The notes beneath the pieces are model-generated. The model saw only the letters and a program-made list of their open reading frames with translations, was not told the DNA's origin and made no database searches. The translations under genes and the position numbers were made by a program. Source: CAYRJD01 sp965205925 (GTDB lineage: Bacteria > Actinomycetota > Acidimicrobiia > Acidimicrobiales > Poriferisodalaceae). Taken from it: DNA of 64,000 bases. Every line of letters starts with the position of its first letter. Position 1 is the stretch's first letter. Shown here in pieces: positions 33,009 through 42,417 of this stretch. The DNA is taken from NCBI GenBank assembly GCA_965205925.1, contig OZ242183.1, forward strand, positions 248,001 through 312,000. The letters are read 5' to 3'.

Positions 33009-35057
33009 CTAACCGTTAGCCAAAGCGGTGGCGGCACGATCACGTACTTCTTCAACCACAGTGGCATCTGCCAGCGTGGTTGTATCTCCTAAGTCTCGTC
33101 CCTCGGCCACATCTCGCAACAGGCGCCTCATGATTTTACCAGAACGTGTTTTGGGCAAGTCAGGCACCAACACGACGGCTTTCGGGCGGGCTATGGCACC
33201 CAACTTAGTCGCCACGTGACCGCGGATTTCTTCGGCCAACTGAGCGCTGGGATCGTTGTTAGAACGCAAGATGACATAACCCACAATGGCTTGGCCAGTC
33301 GTATCGTCGGTGGCGCCCACCACAGCGGCTTCTGCTACTGATGGGTGATCGACCAGTGCGGACTCAACTTCGGTAGTTGAGATGCGATGGCCGGACACGT
33401 TCATCACATCGTCAACTCGACCCAGCAGCCAGAGGCATCCACTCTCATCAATCTTGACGCCGTCACCTGCGAAGTAACGGCCCGGGTATGTGCTCCAGTA
33501 CGTCTCCATGTATCTTTCCGGGTCTCCCCAGATGCCGCGCAGCATGGCAGGCCACGGTTCGGTAATGGTGAGATACCCACCGCCGCTAGTAACTGGGTTA
33601 CCAGCATCGTCCACGATCTCGACCGATACTCCAGGCAGCGCGTGAGTGGCAGAACCTGGTTTGGTGGTAGTTACACCCGGCAGTGGGGTGATCATGTGCC
33701 CTCCGGTTTCGGTCTGCCACCAGGTGTCAACTATCGGGCAGCGTTCACCGCCAATGTGACGGTGGTACCACATCCACGCTTCAGGGTTGATCGGTTCACC
33801 GACAGTGCCAAGCACTCGTAAAGAGGACAGGTCGTGCCGCTCTACCTCATCTGCACCCCACTTCATAAAAGTACGAATGGCGGTAGGAGCGGTGTAAAGC
33901 TGCGTTACCCCGTAGCGGCTGATGATGTCCCACAGGCGGTCTTTGGGCCAACTGGCGCGACCGGCAATACCTCCTGTGCGAAACTCTGGGCGAGGAGTGT
34001 CGGGTGTACCTTCGTACATCACAGAGCTGGCTCCGTTGGTTAGCGGTCCGTAAACGATGTAGCTGTGACCAGTAACCCATCCGATGTCTGCCGCACACCA
34101 ATACACGTCGGTTTCGGGGTGCAGATCGAACACATAGCGGTGCGTGAAAGCGACTTGTGTGAGGTAGCCACCGGTGGTGTGCATGATGCCTTTGGGTTTA
34201 GCGGTGGTGCCAGAGGTGTAGAGCAGATAGAGCAGATCTTCGGAGTCCATGTGTTCGGGCTCGCAGTCGGCGGTAATGGCAGGGTTTGCCATTAGATCGT
34301 GGTACCAGTGATCTGTGGCTTCGTTCCAGGCCGATGCTGGGGCGGTCGGGTCATCGCTGATGCGGCGCACCACGATCACGTTTTCGATAGTTGAAGATCC
34401 GGCGGCTGCTACAGCAGCATCCGCGGTGGGTTTAAGCGGAAAGGGTTCGCCTCGGCGATAGCCGCCGTCGGCGGTGATGAGCAGCTTGGTTCTAGCGTCT
34501 TCGATTCTGTCTGAGAGAGAGTCGGCGCTGAACCCGCCGAACACGATCGAATGCGCCACTCCGATGCGCGTGCACGCCAGCATCGCTACGACTAACTCGG
34601 GGATCATTGGCATGTAGATACAAACTCGGTCGCCGCGGTTTGCACCGAGGCTTTTGAGCACGTTGGCGAATCGGCTGACCTCATCTAGAAGCTCTTGGTA
34701 GGTGATCGTGCGTGTGTCTCCGGGTTCGCCTTCCCACCAAAACGCCACCTTGTCGCCTTTACCTGCTTCTACATGACGATCTAAGCAGTTGTAGGAAACG
34801 TTTAGCTTGCCGCCGACAAACCATTTGGCGTCGGGCAGATCCCATTGGAGCACGGAGTCAAAATCTTTGAACCAGGTGACATGCTCGCGAGCTTGTCGCG
34901 CCCAGAAGCCAAGACGATCAGCTTCGGCTTCTTCATAAAGAGAGCGGTCGCAGACAAGGGCGTTAGCGGCAAAATCTGCTGGCGGAGCAAAGGTGCGACC
35001 CTCTACGTAGTAGTCCTCAATGGTTGCCTCTACTGGTGTTGATTCTTCTTTAGACAT
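33009..35057 (-). CDS. acsA: acetyl-CoA synthetase
   Basis: Activates acetate to acetyl-CoA with ATP through an acetyl-adenylate. Motifs: YTSGTTAKPKGIMHTTGGYL (adenylate P-loop, A3 motif), WWQTETGGHMITPLPG, GVKIDESGCLWLLGRVDDVMNVSGHR (hinge and C-terminal domain) and the end lysine SGKIMRRLLRDVAEG, the usual acetylation site. It is 682 residues against about 650 in the family. ATG at 35057 is chosen because GGAGG lies 5-6 bases upstream. It overlaps the end of the methyltransferase gene by 8 bases, so translation is probably coupled to it. Confidence 0.95.
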   Translation of the reverse strand: MSKEESTPVEATIEDYYVEGRTFAPPADFAANALVCDRSLYEEAEADRLGFWARQAREHVTWFKDFDSVLQWDLPDAKWFVGGKLNVSYNCLDRHVEAGKGDKVAFWWEGEPGDTRTITYQELLDEVSRFANVLKSLGANRGDRVCIYMPMIPELVVAMLACTRIGVAHSIVFGGFSADSLSDRIEDARTKLLITADGGYRRGEPFPLKPTADAAVAAAGSSTIENVIVVRRISDDPTAPASAWNEATDHWYHDLMANPAITADCEPEHMDSEDLLYLLYTSGTTAKPKGIMHTTGGYLTQVAFTHRYVFDLHPETDVYWCAADIGWVTGHSYIVYGPLTNGASSVMYEGTPDTPRPEFRTGGIAGRASWPKDRLWDIISRYGVTQLYTAPTAIRTFMKWGADEVERHDLSSLRVLGTVGEPINPEAWMWYHRHIGGERCPIVDTWWQTETGGHMITPLPGVTTTKPGSATHALPGVSVEIVDDAGNPVTSGGGYLTITEPWPAMLRGIWGDPERYMETYWSTYPGRYFAGDGVKIDESGCLWLLGRVDDVMNVSGHRISTTEVESALVDHPSVAEAAVVGATDDTTGQAIVGYVILRSNNDPSAQLAEEIRGHVATKLGAIARPKAVVLVPDLPKTRSGKIMRRLLRDVAEGRDLGDTTTLADATVVEEVRDRAATALANG

Positions 35058-36261
35058 GTTTGCCTCCACGCCATTGCGCCACCAGAAAGCTACCTAAGAC
35101 GGCCGGGTTAGTCAGATCGTCTGCCTCGTCTAGCAGAGCGCGATCTGCCAACACTTCGCTGGTGGGGTTGGTTAGCTGAGATTGCCAGCGTTGCTTGGCG
35201 GGGTCTGTGAGTTGGTGTATGCCGTTTGTGGCGAGCCAGTCGGACTGTGTGGTGAGGGTGTAGCCAGATGGAAGCTGGTCAAATCCCACGTCGCAGGTGA
35301 TGTCAAATGTGGTTTGGATGTGAGCTTCGGTGGGGTTTAGGCGGTGGTCGGCGTAGGTGCGTAACCAGCCGGCCATGGTTCGGTCGGCTAGTTCGGCAGT
35401 GGTGGCTGTGCCATAGTCGAAGATCAGCAGTCGGGCTTGTTGTGCTGTGCTCAATAAGCGCTGTGCTCGACGAATCCAGACGCTGGCTTGTGTGTGTAGT
35501 GGTAGGCGAGTGCCTGGTTTGGCTTCGAGGTAGAGCTTGTTAGCCATTGCAGCTGCTATGGCTGGAGCAGGCTGAAGCAACTCAGCAACCCCCGGAAACC
35601 GGGCACTAGCCCGCTGTACGGCGGGTGTTAGATACAACTCTTGCCAACCGGTGGGGTCATCACTGCGTTCGACTATTCGCACTGCCATGTTGTCGAGCAA
35701 CTCGTTCGCCACGATCACGCCAGACCAGTCTGTTGAGTTTGGTGCGGCTGAGTGCGTGTGCCAGTGCTGTGTGTGCCAGTACATGGCGGCTGGCAGGTCA
35801 GCGGCAACCGTTATTGGCACACCGGTTTGCGTAGATAAAGGCGCCAACCGCTCCAGAGCGACGCTACGCAGCTTTTCTGAGCGCTCGATAAGCATGTAGC
35901 AAAGACTGCTTACGCATTCCAGGCTGGCTTCGGGCATTGCTACCGCTTCCAACACCGCTTGGCACAAGGTGCCAGTGCCCGCACCGGCTTCGATCACCAA
36001 GAACCGGGACGGTTCACCTAGTTCGTGCCAGGTCTTGTCTAGATAATTAGCTAGACACCGCGCAAACAGTTGCCCGCGTTCAGGTGAGGTACCAAAATCT
36101 CCGTGATGCAAACCCGGTCGGCCGCCCTGGGTGTAAAAACCATCGCAGCCGTAGAGAGCATTGTCCATGTGGCGGTCAAACCGAATCGACGGTTGCGTTG
36201 CAGGTTTAACGGTTGCTGATGTTGCAAGCACAGCGGTTGGAGCTGTCGAAGCGGTGCTCAT
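35050..36261 (-). CDS. MidA/NDUFAF7-type SAM-dependent methyltransferase
   Basis: A 403-residue methyltransferase of the MidA/NDUFAF7 (Methyltransf_28) family. GRPGLHHGDFGTSPERGQLFARCLANYL (about 47-74) and VIEAGAGTGTLCQAVLEA (about 92-109; SAM-binding loop) match the family, as do VIVANELLDNMAVRI and FDYGTATTAELADR. In mitochondria NDUFAF7 methylates an arginine of the NuoD homologue during complex I assembly. Here the gene lies immediately after the last nuo gene (42-base gap, same strand), so an assembly role for one or both complexes is a reasonable inference, but not shown. The early residues before HMDNALYGCDGF may be disordered. Confidence 0.8.
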   Translation of the reverse strand: MSTASTAPTAVLATSATVKPATQPSIRFDRHMDNALYGCDGFYTQGGRPGLHHGDFGTSPERGQLFARCLANYLDKTWHELGEPSRFLVIEAGAGTGTLCQAVLEAVAMPEASLECVSSLCYMLIERSEKLRSVALERLAPLSTQTGVPITVAADLPAAMYWHTQHWHTHSAAPNSTDWSGVIVANELLDNMAVRIVERSDDPTGWQELYLTPAVQRASARFPGVAELLQPAPAIAAAMANKLYLEAKPGTRLPLHTQASVWIRRAQRLLSTAQQARLLIFDYGTATTAELADRTMAGWLRTYADHRLNPTEAHIQTTFDITCDVGFDQLPSGYTLTTQSDWLATNGIHQLTDPAKQRWQSQLTNPTSEVLADRALLDEADDLTNPAVLGSFLVAQWRGGKHV

Positions 36262-36303
36262 TCGCTCGCCAGTTTGCCTGATTTCGAACGGGCTTATTGG
36301 CGC

Positions 36304-37791
36304 TTAACCGCCTAGCGTGGCAAGTACCGATAGTTCGCCAAAATGGCCAATCAGCTGCGGGAAAATTCCAAATGCCAGCGTGGCAATGGCTGTTATTGAC
36401 AGCGCCACAGTCAAAGCGGCAGGAACTGTCAAGAGCGTGCCGTTGTCGTGTTCTGAGGTGCGTTCAAACCACATCGGAACCAGTAAGCGTGCGTAATAGC
36501 CCAGCGCTATCACGGTGTTGATCGCTACCACCACAGCTAACACGGCCGCAGCGGGAGTGCCAGCGTCAAGCAATGCTCTGAAGATGCCGAACTTGGCAAA
36601 CCAGCCACCAGCGGGTGGGATACCCGCTAACGCTGCTAAGAACAAGGTCATCAGCACCGCCAGAGCAGGTGCATAGCTAAACAAGCCTTTGTAGCTGTCT
36701 ATCTCACCTGATTGCGTGCGTCTGGACACTGCCAGCACCACCGTGAACGCTCCAAGATTCATAAAGGCGTAGATGAGTAGGTAGATCACCACCGCTTCAA
36801 CAGCGAGGCCGGGAGTGTCAGAAGCCACCGCGAACGGCACCAGCATGAATCCGCCCTGAGCTACACCCGAATACGCCAACAGTCGAACAACATTGGTTTG
36901 TCGCAGCGCAATGAGGTTTCCGACCGTCATAGTTACTGCTGACAGTGCCCAGAAAAACGGCTCCACCACATCGTCTCGGCTAAGAAATGCCACAAATACC
37001 AGTTGAAGCAAAGCCACCATTCCTGCGGCTTTAGACGCCACCGCCAAAAACGCTGTAACTGGGGTCGGGGCGCCTTGGTAAGTGTCGGGCGCCCAGGTGT
37101 GGAACGGCACGGCTGAAACCTTGAACGCAAAGCCGAGCAGCACAAACAGCACTGCGATGATGACGATTGCGTCCGAGCCGTCTGCGCTGGCGAAACTGGC
37201 AGCAATCTGCTCAAAGCCTGTGCCGCCAACCACGCCGAACACCAGCGACATGCCGTAAAGCATCACAGCACTGGCAAAAACTCCCATCAGGTAGTACTTG
37301 AGGCCTGCCTCGTTAGAGCGGGAGCCACCCTTACGCCAGGCAGCCATCATGTAAGCCGGGATCGAAAGCAGTTCCAACGCTACGAACACGCTGACGAGGT
37401 CGCGCGAGCTAGCCATCATCACCATTCCCAGCAACGAAGCCAGCAACAAGGTGTAGTACTCGTTTTCGTAATAGTCGCCAGCCCGGATGTAGTCCACCGA
37501 CATCAACACGACGATGTAGCCGGTTATCAAAAACATCGCTTTTATGACCAGCGCAAAATCGTCCACCACGTAGGCGCCATCAAACATCGCTCGGTCGGTG
37601 CCGTCTACAGCGAGCGTCAAGATCGGTACCAGTGTGGCCAACAAACCAACGCCAGCCAGCGTGGGCATAAGGCGCTTGATGCGGTCGTCAAAGACGATGT
37701 CGGCAACGGTGATCAGTGTGCCAACCGCTAGCAGCGTTATCTCAGGGGCTAACGCATGCCAATCCAGAGCCGGGCGGACAAAATCGAGCAT
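36304..37791 (-). CDS. nuoN: NADH-quinone oxidoreductase subunit N, 11-subunit set
   Basis: Antiporter-like proton-pumping subunit of the 11-gene complex. About 14 helices over 495 residues. Key block: VSAVPFHTWAPDTYQGAPTP with Lys and Pro of the channel, ending SKAAG (second Lys). The conserved Glu lies in VALELLSIPAYM. It is the last gene of the 11-gene set, 8 bases after nuoM, with the methyltransferase next downstream. A second, different nuoN lies at 47077-48639. Confidence 0.93.
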   Translation of the reverse strand: MLDFVRPALDWHALAPEITLLAVGTLITVADIVFDDRIKRLMPTLAGVGLLATLVPILTLAVDGTDRAMFDGAYVVDDFALVIKAMFLITGYIVVLMSVDYIRAGDYYENEYYTLLLASLLGMVMMASSRDLVSVFVALELLSIPAYMMAAWRKGGSRSNEAGLKYYLMGVFASAVMLYGMSLVFGVVGGTGFEQIAASFASADGSDAIVIIAVLFVLLGFAFKVSAVPFHTWAPDTYQGAPTPVTAFLAVASKAAGMVALLQLVFVAFLSRDDVVEPFFWALSAVTMTVGNLIALRQTNVVRLLAYSGVAQGGFMLVPFAVASDTPGLAVEAVVIYLLIYAFMNLGAFTVVLAVSRRTQSGEIDSYKGLFSYAPALAVLMTLFLAALAGIPPAGGWFAKFGIFRALLDAGTPAAAVLAVVVAINTVIALGYYARLLVPMWFERTSEHDNGTLLTVPAALTVALSITAIATLAFGIFPQLIGHFGELSVLATLGG

Positions 37792-37799
37792 TCGATGCC

Positions 37800-39368
37800 T
37801 TAGCCGGCGGCCGCTGCCACGGCGTTCTCAACGCTGGCGGTTATAGAACTAACCACGCCGTCTGTGACGTTGAGGATCAGGTTGGGCCAAACGCCGAACA
37901 GCACCATCGCGGCTAACAAAGGTGCCCAGGCAATCCATTCGAAACGGCTGATGTCTGCGATTACGTGGTCTTTCCATTCTTCGCCGGGTTCGCCGAATGT
38001 GGTGCGTTGATACAGCCAGAGTAGATAACCGGCCGCAAACACGGTGCCTACTGCTCCAACCACCATAAAGGTGCGGAACAGTGCTGGCGACAGTCCGGCA
38101 CCAGGGTTGTAGACGGACAAGATGGCTAAGAACTCACCCCAGAATCCGGCTAGGCCGGGTAGTCCGAGCGAAGCCATGGCAGTAATTCCGAGCACCCAGC
38201 CCATGCGCGGTGCGCTCTTGAGTAGGCCCCCGAGGCGTGAGATTTGCAGAGTGTGGAAACGCTCCTTTATTGACCCAGCCAAGAAAAACAGCAAGCCGGT
38301 GATGATGCCGTGAGCGACCATGCCAAACACAGCAGCGTTTAGGCCGAAGTCTGTGAGCGATGCGATACCGAGCATGACAAAACCCATGTGAGCTACCGAT
38401 GAAAACGCGATCAGTCGCTTCATATCGGTTTGCGCCAGGCAGCCGAGAGCACCGTAGATAATGCCGATTACCGCCAGCAGACCGATCCAAGGCGCCCAGG
38501 CTTGAGCGGCTTGCGGCAAGAACGGGATGGCAATGCGGATGAAACCGTAGGTGCCGAGCTTTAGCAGTACCGCAGCCAGAATGACCGAGCCGACGGTCGG
38601 GGCTTCGGTGTGCGCATCGGGCAGCCAGGTGTGGAACGGAAATATCGGCACTTTGATACCAAAGCCCATGAACATGCCCGCAAAGATCCACACCTGAGTT
38701 GACCTAACGATGCCTTCACCTGCGACGTTGGTGAACTCACGCATGTCAAATGTGGCCAGCGCTGCACCCGACGCGTCCTTGGAGACGAAATACAGCGCTA
38801 GAAACGCGATGATCATCAACGCTGAGCCAAACAGCGTGTAAAGAAAAAACTTGAGCGACGCGTAGCGGCGGTTATCGCCACCCCAAACACCGATGAGGAA
38901 GTACATCGGCAACAGCACAACCTCGAAAAACACAAAAAACAAAATCAGGTCGTGTGCCACGAAAGTGCCGGCCATACCAGTGGTAAGCAAGAGGATGAGA
39001 GAGAGAAACGCCTTGGCGTTACCCGGTTCAGGGATGTGGTTCCAGCTGTAGACAATGCACAACGGCACTATGGCAAGGGTGAGCGCCAGCAGAGGTAGTG
39101 ACAGGCCATCAAGTCCCAATATGAAGCGACTGTTGATGACATCTATCCAGCTCTTGTCTACTACGAACTGCAACTCTGCGGCCGAGCCATAGTCAAAGGC
39201 AAACAGCAGGTAAATACCCACCACAGCCGCAGCCAGTGACGAGATAAGCGCTATTGCCTTTAGCTCGGCCACACGTTTGCCGGGCACCAGCATCATCACC
39301 GCCGCACCTACCACTGGCAAAAACACCACCAGGGGCAACGCCCAAGCATCAAATCCCGTTGCGTCCAC
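37800..39368 (-). CDS. nuoM: NADH-quinone oxidoreductase subunit M, 11-subunit set
   Basis: Proton-pumping subunit of the membrane arm, 522 residues, about 14 helices. The conserved Glu lies in FFEVVLLPMYFLIGVWGGDN and the channel Lys/His block is IKVPIFPFHTWLPDAHTEAP, followed by SVILAAVLLKLGTYGF. The start is GTG with AGGAG about 10 bases upstream, 38 bases after nuoL. Confidence 0.94.
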   Translation of the reverse strand: MDATGFDAWALPLVVFLPVVGAAVMMLVPGKRVAELKAIALISSLAAAVVGIYLLFAFDYGSAAELQFVVDKSWIDVINSRFILGLDGLSLPLLALTLAIVPLCIVYSWNHIPEPGNAKAFLSLILLLTTGMAGTFVAHDLILFFVFFEVVLLPMYFLIGVWGGDNRRYASLKFFLYTLFGSALMIIAFLALYFVSKDASGAALATFDMREFTNVAGEGIVRSTQVWIFAGMFMGFGIKVPIFPFHTWLPDAHTEAPTVGSVILAAVLLKLGTYGFIRIAIPFLPQAAQAWAPWIGLLAVIGIIYGALGCLAQTDMKRLIAFSSVAHMGFVMLGIASLTDFGLNAAVFGMVAHGIITGLLFFLAGSIKERFHTLQISRLGGLLKSAPRMGWVLGITAMASLGLPGLAGFWGEFLAILSVYNPGAGLSPALFRTFMVVGAVGTVFAAGYLLWLYQRTTFGEPGEEWKDHVIADISRFEWIAWAPLLAAMVLFGVWPNLILNVTDGVVSSITASVENAVAAAAG

Positions 39369-39406
39369 TTAATGTGCTCCTCTCTGAGCTGTCAGGCTGA
39401 TCTTTT

Positions 39407-41605
39407 TCACAGCACGATCACAAACACGATCACTGCCACTGCGGCGGTCCCGAACAGCAAAGAGCCGTAAGTCTGAACCTTGCCGGTCTGCATAGCGCGC
39501 AGACCTTCACCGCTTTGCTCTGCGCCAGTACCCACAGTGTTGACGGAGTTGTCAATGACACCTTGATCGATCCAGCGATATATCCAGCGACCACTGTCGC
39601 GTGAGATCTCTCCGGCGCGATTCACCGTCTTGTCTATGACGTTCTGACTTGTCCAGTTGGTGGCCTGAGCTATTGGTCGCTTGATGGAACCGATCACAAC
39701 GTCGGTGTAGAGGTGATCTAGGTAGTACTTGTTTTCTAAGAAGCGGTAGCCGGCGCCGGCCAGGCGGCTGCGTTCGGTAAGCCCGCGCGGACCGAGCTTG
39801 AGCCAGAAATAGGCCCAAGCAATGACGATGCCCGCAAGGGCGAGAGCTAGACCGATTAGCGCTAACGACAGCGATGGGTCGGGATGACTGATGCCTAGGC
39901 CTTCAAGGTAAACGGAGGGCTCTACGTAAGTTTCGATGCGGTGAGCTAAGCCCTCCAGGCCAAACGGTGACAGTACCGCCGCAGGGAGGTTGGCAAAACC
40001 GGCTACAACCGCCAGCGACGCCAAAGTCCACAGTGGGGCGGTCATGGCCTTGGGGGATTCGTGTGGTGTGCCGTGTCCGCGATATTCGCCAAAGAACGTG
40101 TACCAAACCACTCGAGTCATGTAGGCAGCAGTCATTAGCGCTACAACCGCGCCGAAGATGAGCATGAGTGGGTAGCCGTTTTGTTGACCCTTAAACGCGC
40201 CGAGCAGGATTTCGTCTTTTGACCAAAACCCTGCCAGCGGAAAGATGCCTGCCAGAGCAAGTGAAGCAATGATGAACGTTCTGTAAGTGTGCGGCATGTG
40301 TTTTCGCAGGCCACCCATCTCACGCATGTCAAAGGTGTGGTGTGCTGCGTGCGAAACCGAGCCTGCGCCTAAGAACAAGCAGGCCTTGAAGAACGCGTGA
40401 GTAAGCAAATGGAACAGGGCTGCTGTCCAGGCACCGACACCGAGCGCCATCACCATGTAGCCAAGCTGACTGACCGTGGAATAGGCAAGCACCTTTTTGA
40501 TGTCCCACTGGGTAAAGGCCAGTCCTGCGCCTATGAGAGCGGTAAATCCGCCGATGAATGCCATCAGATTGATGGACGAGGAGGAAATAGACAGACCTTC
40601 GAAAAATACTGGATACAGCCGGGCAATCATGTAGATCCCGGCCACGACCATGGTGGCTGCATGAATAAGGGCAGACACCGGGGTGGGCCCAGCCATAGCG
40701 TCGGGCAGCCAAGTGTGCAGTGGGAACTGGCCGGACTTGGAGGCAACGGCGGCCATTAGTGCGATTGAAGCCATCAACAACGCCAGGTGGAACTCGCCTG
40801 GGAGCGCGGAGATGGTGGAGTTGATGGTGTGGATATCGAATGTTTGAAACGTGCCCCAAAGGATGACCATGCCGACTATCAGGCCGATGTCGCCGACACG
40901 ATTAGTGAGAAAGGCTTTGAGGGCAGCGTCTGTGTTGGAGCGGTCTTCCCACCAGTGGCCTATAAGCACAAACGAACACACGCCCACCAACTCCCAGCCG
41001 ACTATGAGCTGAACCAAGTTTTGCGCCATGACGAAAAACAACATCGCGCCTGTAAACAAGCTGAGGAAAGCGAAGTAGTGCACGAAACGCTTGTCGCCTT
41101 TTACGTATTCGCTGGAGTAGATGTGAACCAGCAATGAGACGGTGGTAACGATTACAAGCAGTAGAACGGTTTGACCGTCAACGAAGGTTCCAACGGCGAA
41201 GTCGAGTCCTGAACTAGAGAACCAGCCGTCGTAAGTGTTGATAACGGGAAGGATCAGCGGCTCTTCGTGGTGGACGTCTTCCCCCTCGGTGGCGTGACTG
41301 TCTTTGTCTGCGGTGCTGGTACTGGTTGCACTGTGTTGGTCGGAACCGGCGGGGTCGTGATCGTTGGTTTGGTTACCGACGCTGGCTTCTTGAACGTAGA
41401 TCGCTTCGGCGGGCGGATTTTCTACTCGTTGGGTCCAAGCAAAAGCCGCTAGCAGCGACAACACCCAAACCAGCGCTACTGCAGCAATACCGACGCGATG
41501 CACGCGATCAGCACCTATGTGTTTTTTGCCGAAGAGCAAGATCACCACAAACGAGATCGCTGGAATCAGTGGGATTATGAAGGCGTTTTCTAATAGCCAG
41601 GTCAT
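39407..41605 (-). CDS. nuoL: NADH-quinone oxidoreductase subunit L, 11-subunit set
   Basis: The largest pumping subunit, 732 residues, with the lateral helix at its end. Key residues: Glu in GWELVGVCSFVLIGHWW, Lys and His in SKSGQFPLHTWLPDAMAGP, and HAATMVVAGIYMIARL. It carries an unusual polar loop of about 60 residues in the second periplasmic segment (about 65-125: HDPAGSDQHSATSTSTADKD then HATEGEDVHHEEP), rich in His, Asp, Ser and Thr, which the second NuoL lacks. nuoK lies 8 bases upstream. Confidence 0.95.
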   Translation of the reverse strand: MTWLLENAFIIPLIPAISFVVILLFGKKHIGADRVHRVGIAAVALVWVLSLLAAFAWTQRVENPPAEAIYVQEASVGNQTNDHDPAGSDQHSATSTSTADKDSHATEGEDVHHEEPLILPVINTYDGWFSSSGLDFAVGTFVDGQTVLLLVIVTTVSLLVHIYSSEYVKGDKRFVHYFAFLSLFTGAMLFFVMAQNLVQLIVGWELVGVCSFVLIGHWWEDRSNTDAALKAFLTNRVGDIGLIVGMVILWGTFQTFDIHTINSTISALPGEFHLALLMASIALMAAVASKSGQFPLHTWLPDAMAGPTPVSALIHAATMVVAGIYMIARLYPVFFEGLSISSSSINLMAFIGGFTALIGAGLAFTQWDIKKVLAYSTVSQLGYMVMALGVGAWTAALFHLLTHAFFKACLFLGAGSVSHAAHHTFDMREMGGLRKHMPHTYRTFIIASLALAGIFPLAGFWSKDEILLGAFKGQQNGYPLMLIFGAVVALMTAAYMTRVVWYTFFGEYRGHGTPHESPKAMTAPLWTLASLAVVAGFANLPAAVLSPFGLEGLAHRIETYVEPSVYLEGLGISHPDPSLSLALIGLALALAGIVIAWAYFWLKLGPRGLTERSRLAGAGYRFLENKYYLDHLYTDVVIGSIKRPIAQATNWTSQNVIDKTVNRAGEISRDSGRWIYRWIDQGVIDNSVNTVGTGAEQSGEGLRAMQTGKVQTYGSLLFGTAAVAVIVFVIVL

Positions 41606-41613
41606 TGCCTTGC

Positions 41614-41913
41614 CTAACCCTTCATCAAGTCAAACTCGTCAACCGCGATGGTTGATCGATTGCGATACAGCAGCAGCACTATGGCTAGCCCAACTCCTAC
41701 CTCAGCTGCAGCCACCGCAATAATGAACAACGCAAAGACTTGGCCCGTTACCACGTCGTGCTGAACGCCGAATACGACCATATTGATGTTGACGGCGTTG
41801 AGCATCAGTTCGATAGACATCAGCACTAGCACGGCGTTGCGGCGCGCAAGCACTCCGTACACGCCACACGTAAACAGCACCGCACCGAGCAGTAGGAATT
41901 GGTTCAGCAGCAT
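41614..41913 (-). CDS. nuoK: NADH-quinone oxidoreductase subunit K, 11-subunit set
   Basis: A small membrane subunit with three helices and 99 residues. The two buried Glu of the proton path are in LMSIELMLNAVNI and AVAAAEVGVGLAIVLLL. It begins LLNQFLLLGAVLFTCGVYG, as family members do. It lies between nuoJ (9 bases upstream) and nuoL (8 bases downstream). Confidence 0.95.
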   Translation of the reverse strand: MLLNQFLLLGAVLFTCGVYGVLARRNAVLVLMSIELMLNAVNINMVVFGVQHDVVTGQVFALFIIAVAAAEVGVGLAIVLLLYRNRSTIAVDEFDLMKG

Positions 41914-41922
41914 TGTGCGGCC

Positions 41923-42417
41923 TCAGTCTTTTCGGGCCAGTACGATGGCCCCGATTAAAGCGGCTAACAGCAACACCGACACGGCTTCAAACGCGATGAT
42001 GTAGTCAGAAAACACCGAGTCGGATACGTCGGTGGTACGGAAAATGTTGGCGTTTTCGTTGAGGCGAGTCGTGCCGTAGCGGTCGAGCAAGGCGTAAACG
42101 GTTACGCCTCCTAGAGCGACAGCAACGGCGGCTGCAACTGGCCACTGCGTGCCGGTCATTTTGGGTACACGACCAAGCGGTGCGCGGGTGAGCATGATGC
42201 CAAACAAGAACAGCACCATCACCGCACCGACGTAGATCAGGATCTGCGTGGTAGCGATGAATTCGGCCGTTAGCAGGACGTACTGAGCGCCTAGCCCAGC
42301 GAGCACGGCTACCAGGTAAAGCGCAGCGTGAACAATGTTGCGGGTAGTGACCATACGCAGCGCTGCTATCACGATGACAGCCGCGATAGTGCCGAAGATG
42401 ATGTTTTGAGCGACCAT
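41923..42417 (-). CDS. nuoJ: NADH-quinone oxidoreductase subunit J, 11-subunit set
   Basis: A membrane subunit with five helices and 164 residues. FIATTQILIYVGAVMVLFLF is the conserved third-helix block of NuoJ, with LTRAPLG after it. It overlaps nuoI by one base (TGATG), so translation is coupled. Confidence 0.94.
   Translation of the reverse strand: MVAQNIIFGTIAAVIVIAALRMVTTRNIVHAALYLVAVLAGLGAQYVLLTAEFIATTQILIYVGAVMVLFLFGIMLTRAPLGRVPKMTGTQWPVAAAVAVALGGVTVYALLDRYGTTRLNENANIFRTTDVSDSVFSDYIIAFEAVSVLLLAALIGAIVLARKD

Noticed and set aside
33002..33023. Small palindrome at the acsA stop codon as a terminator
   Set aside because: Only about six base pairs, it overlaps the coding end and has no T run.
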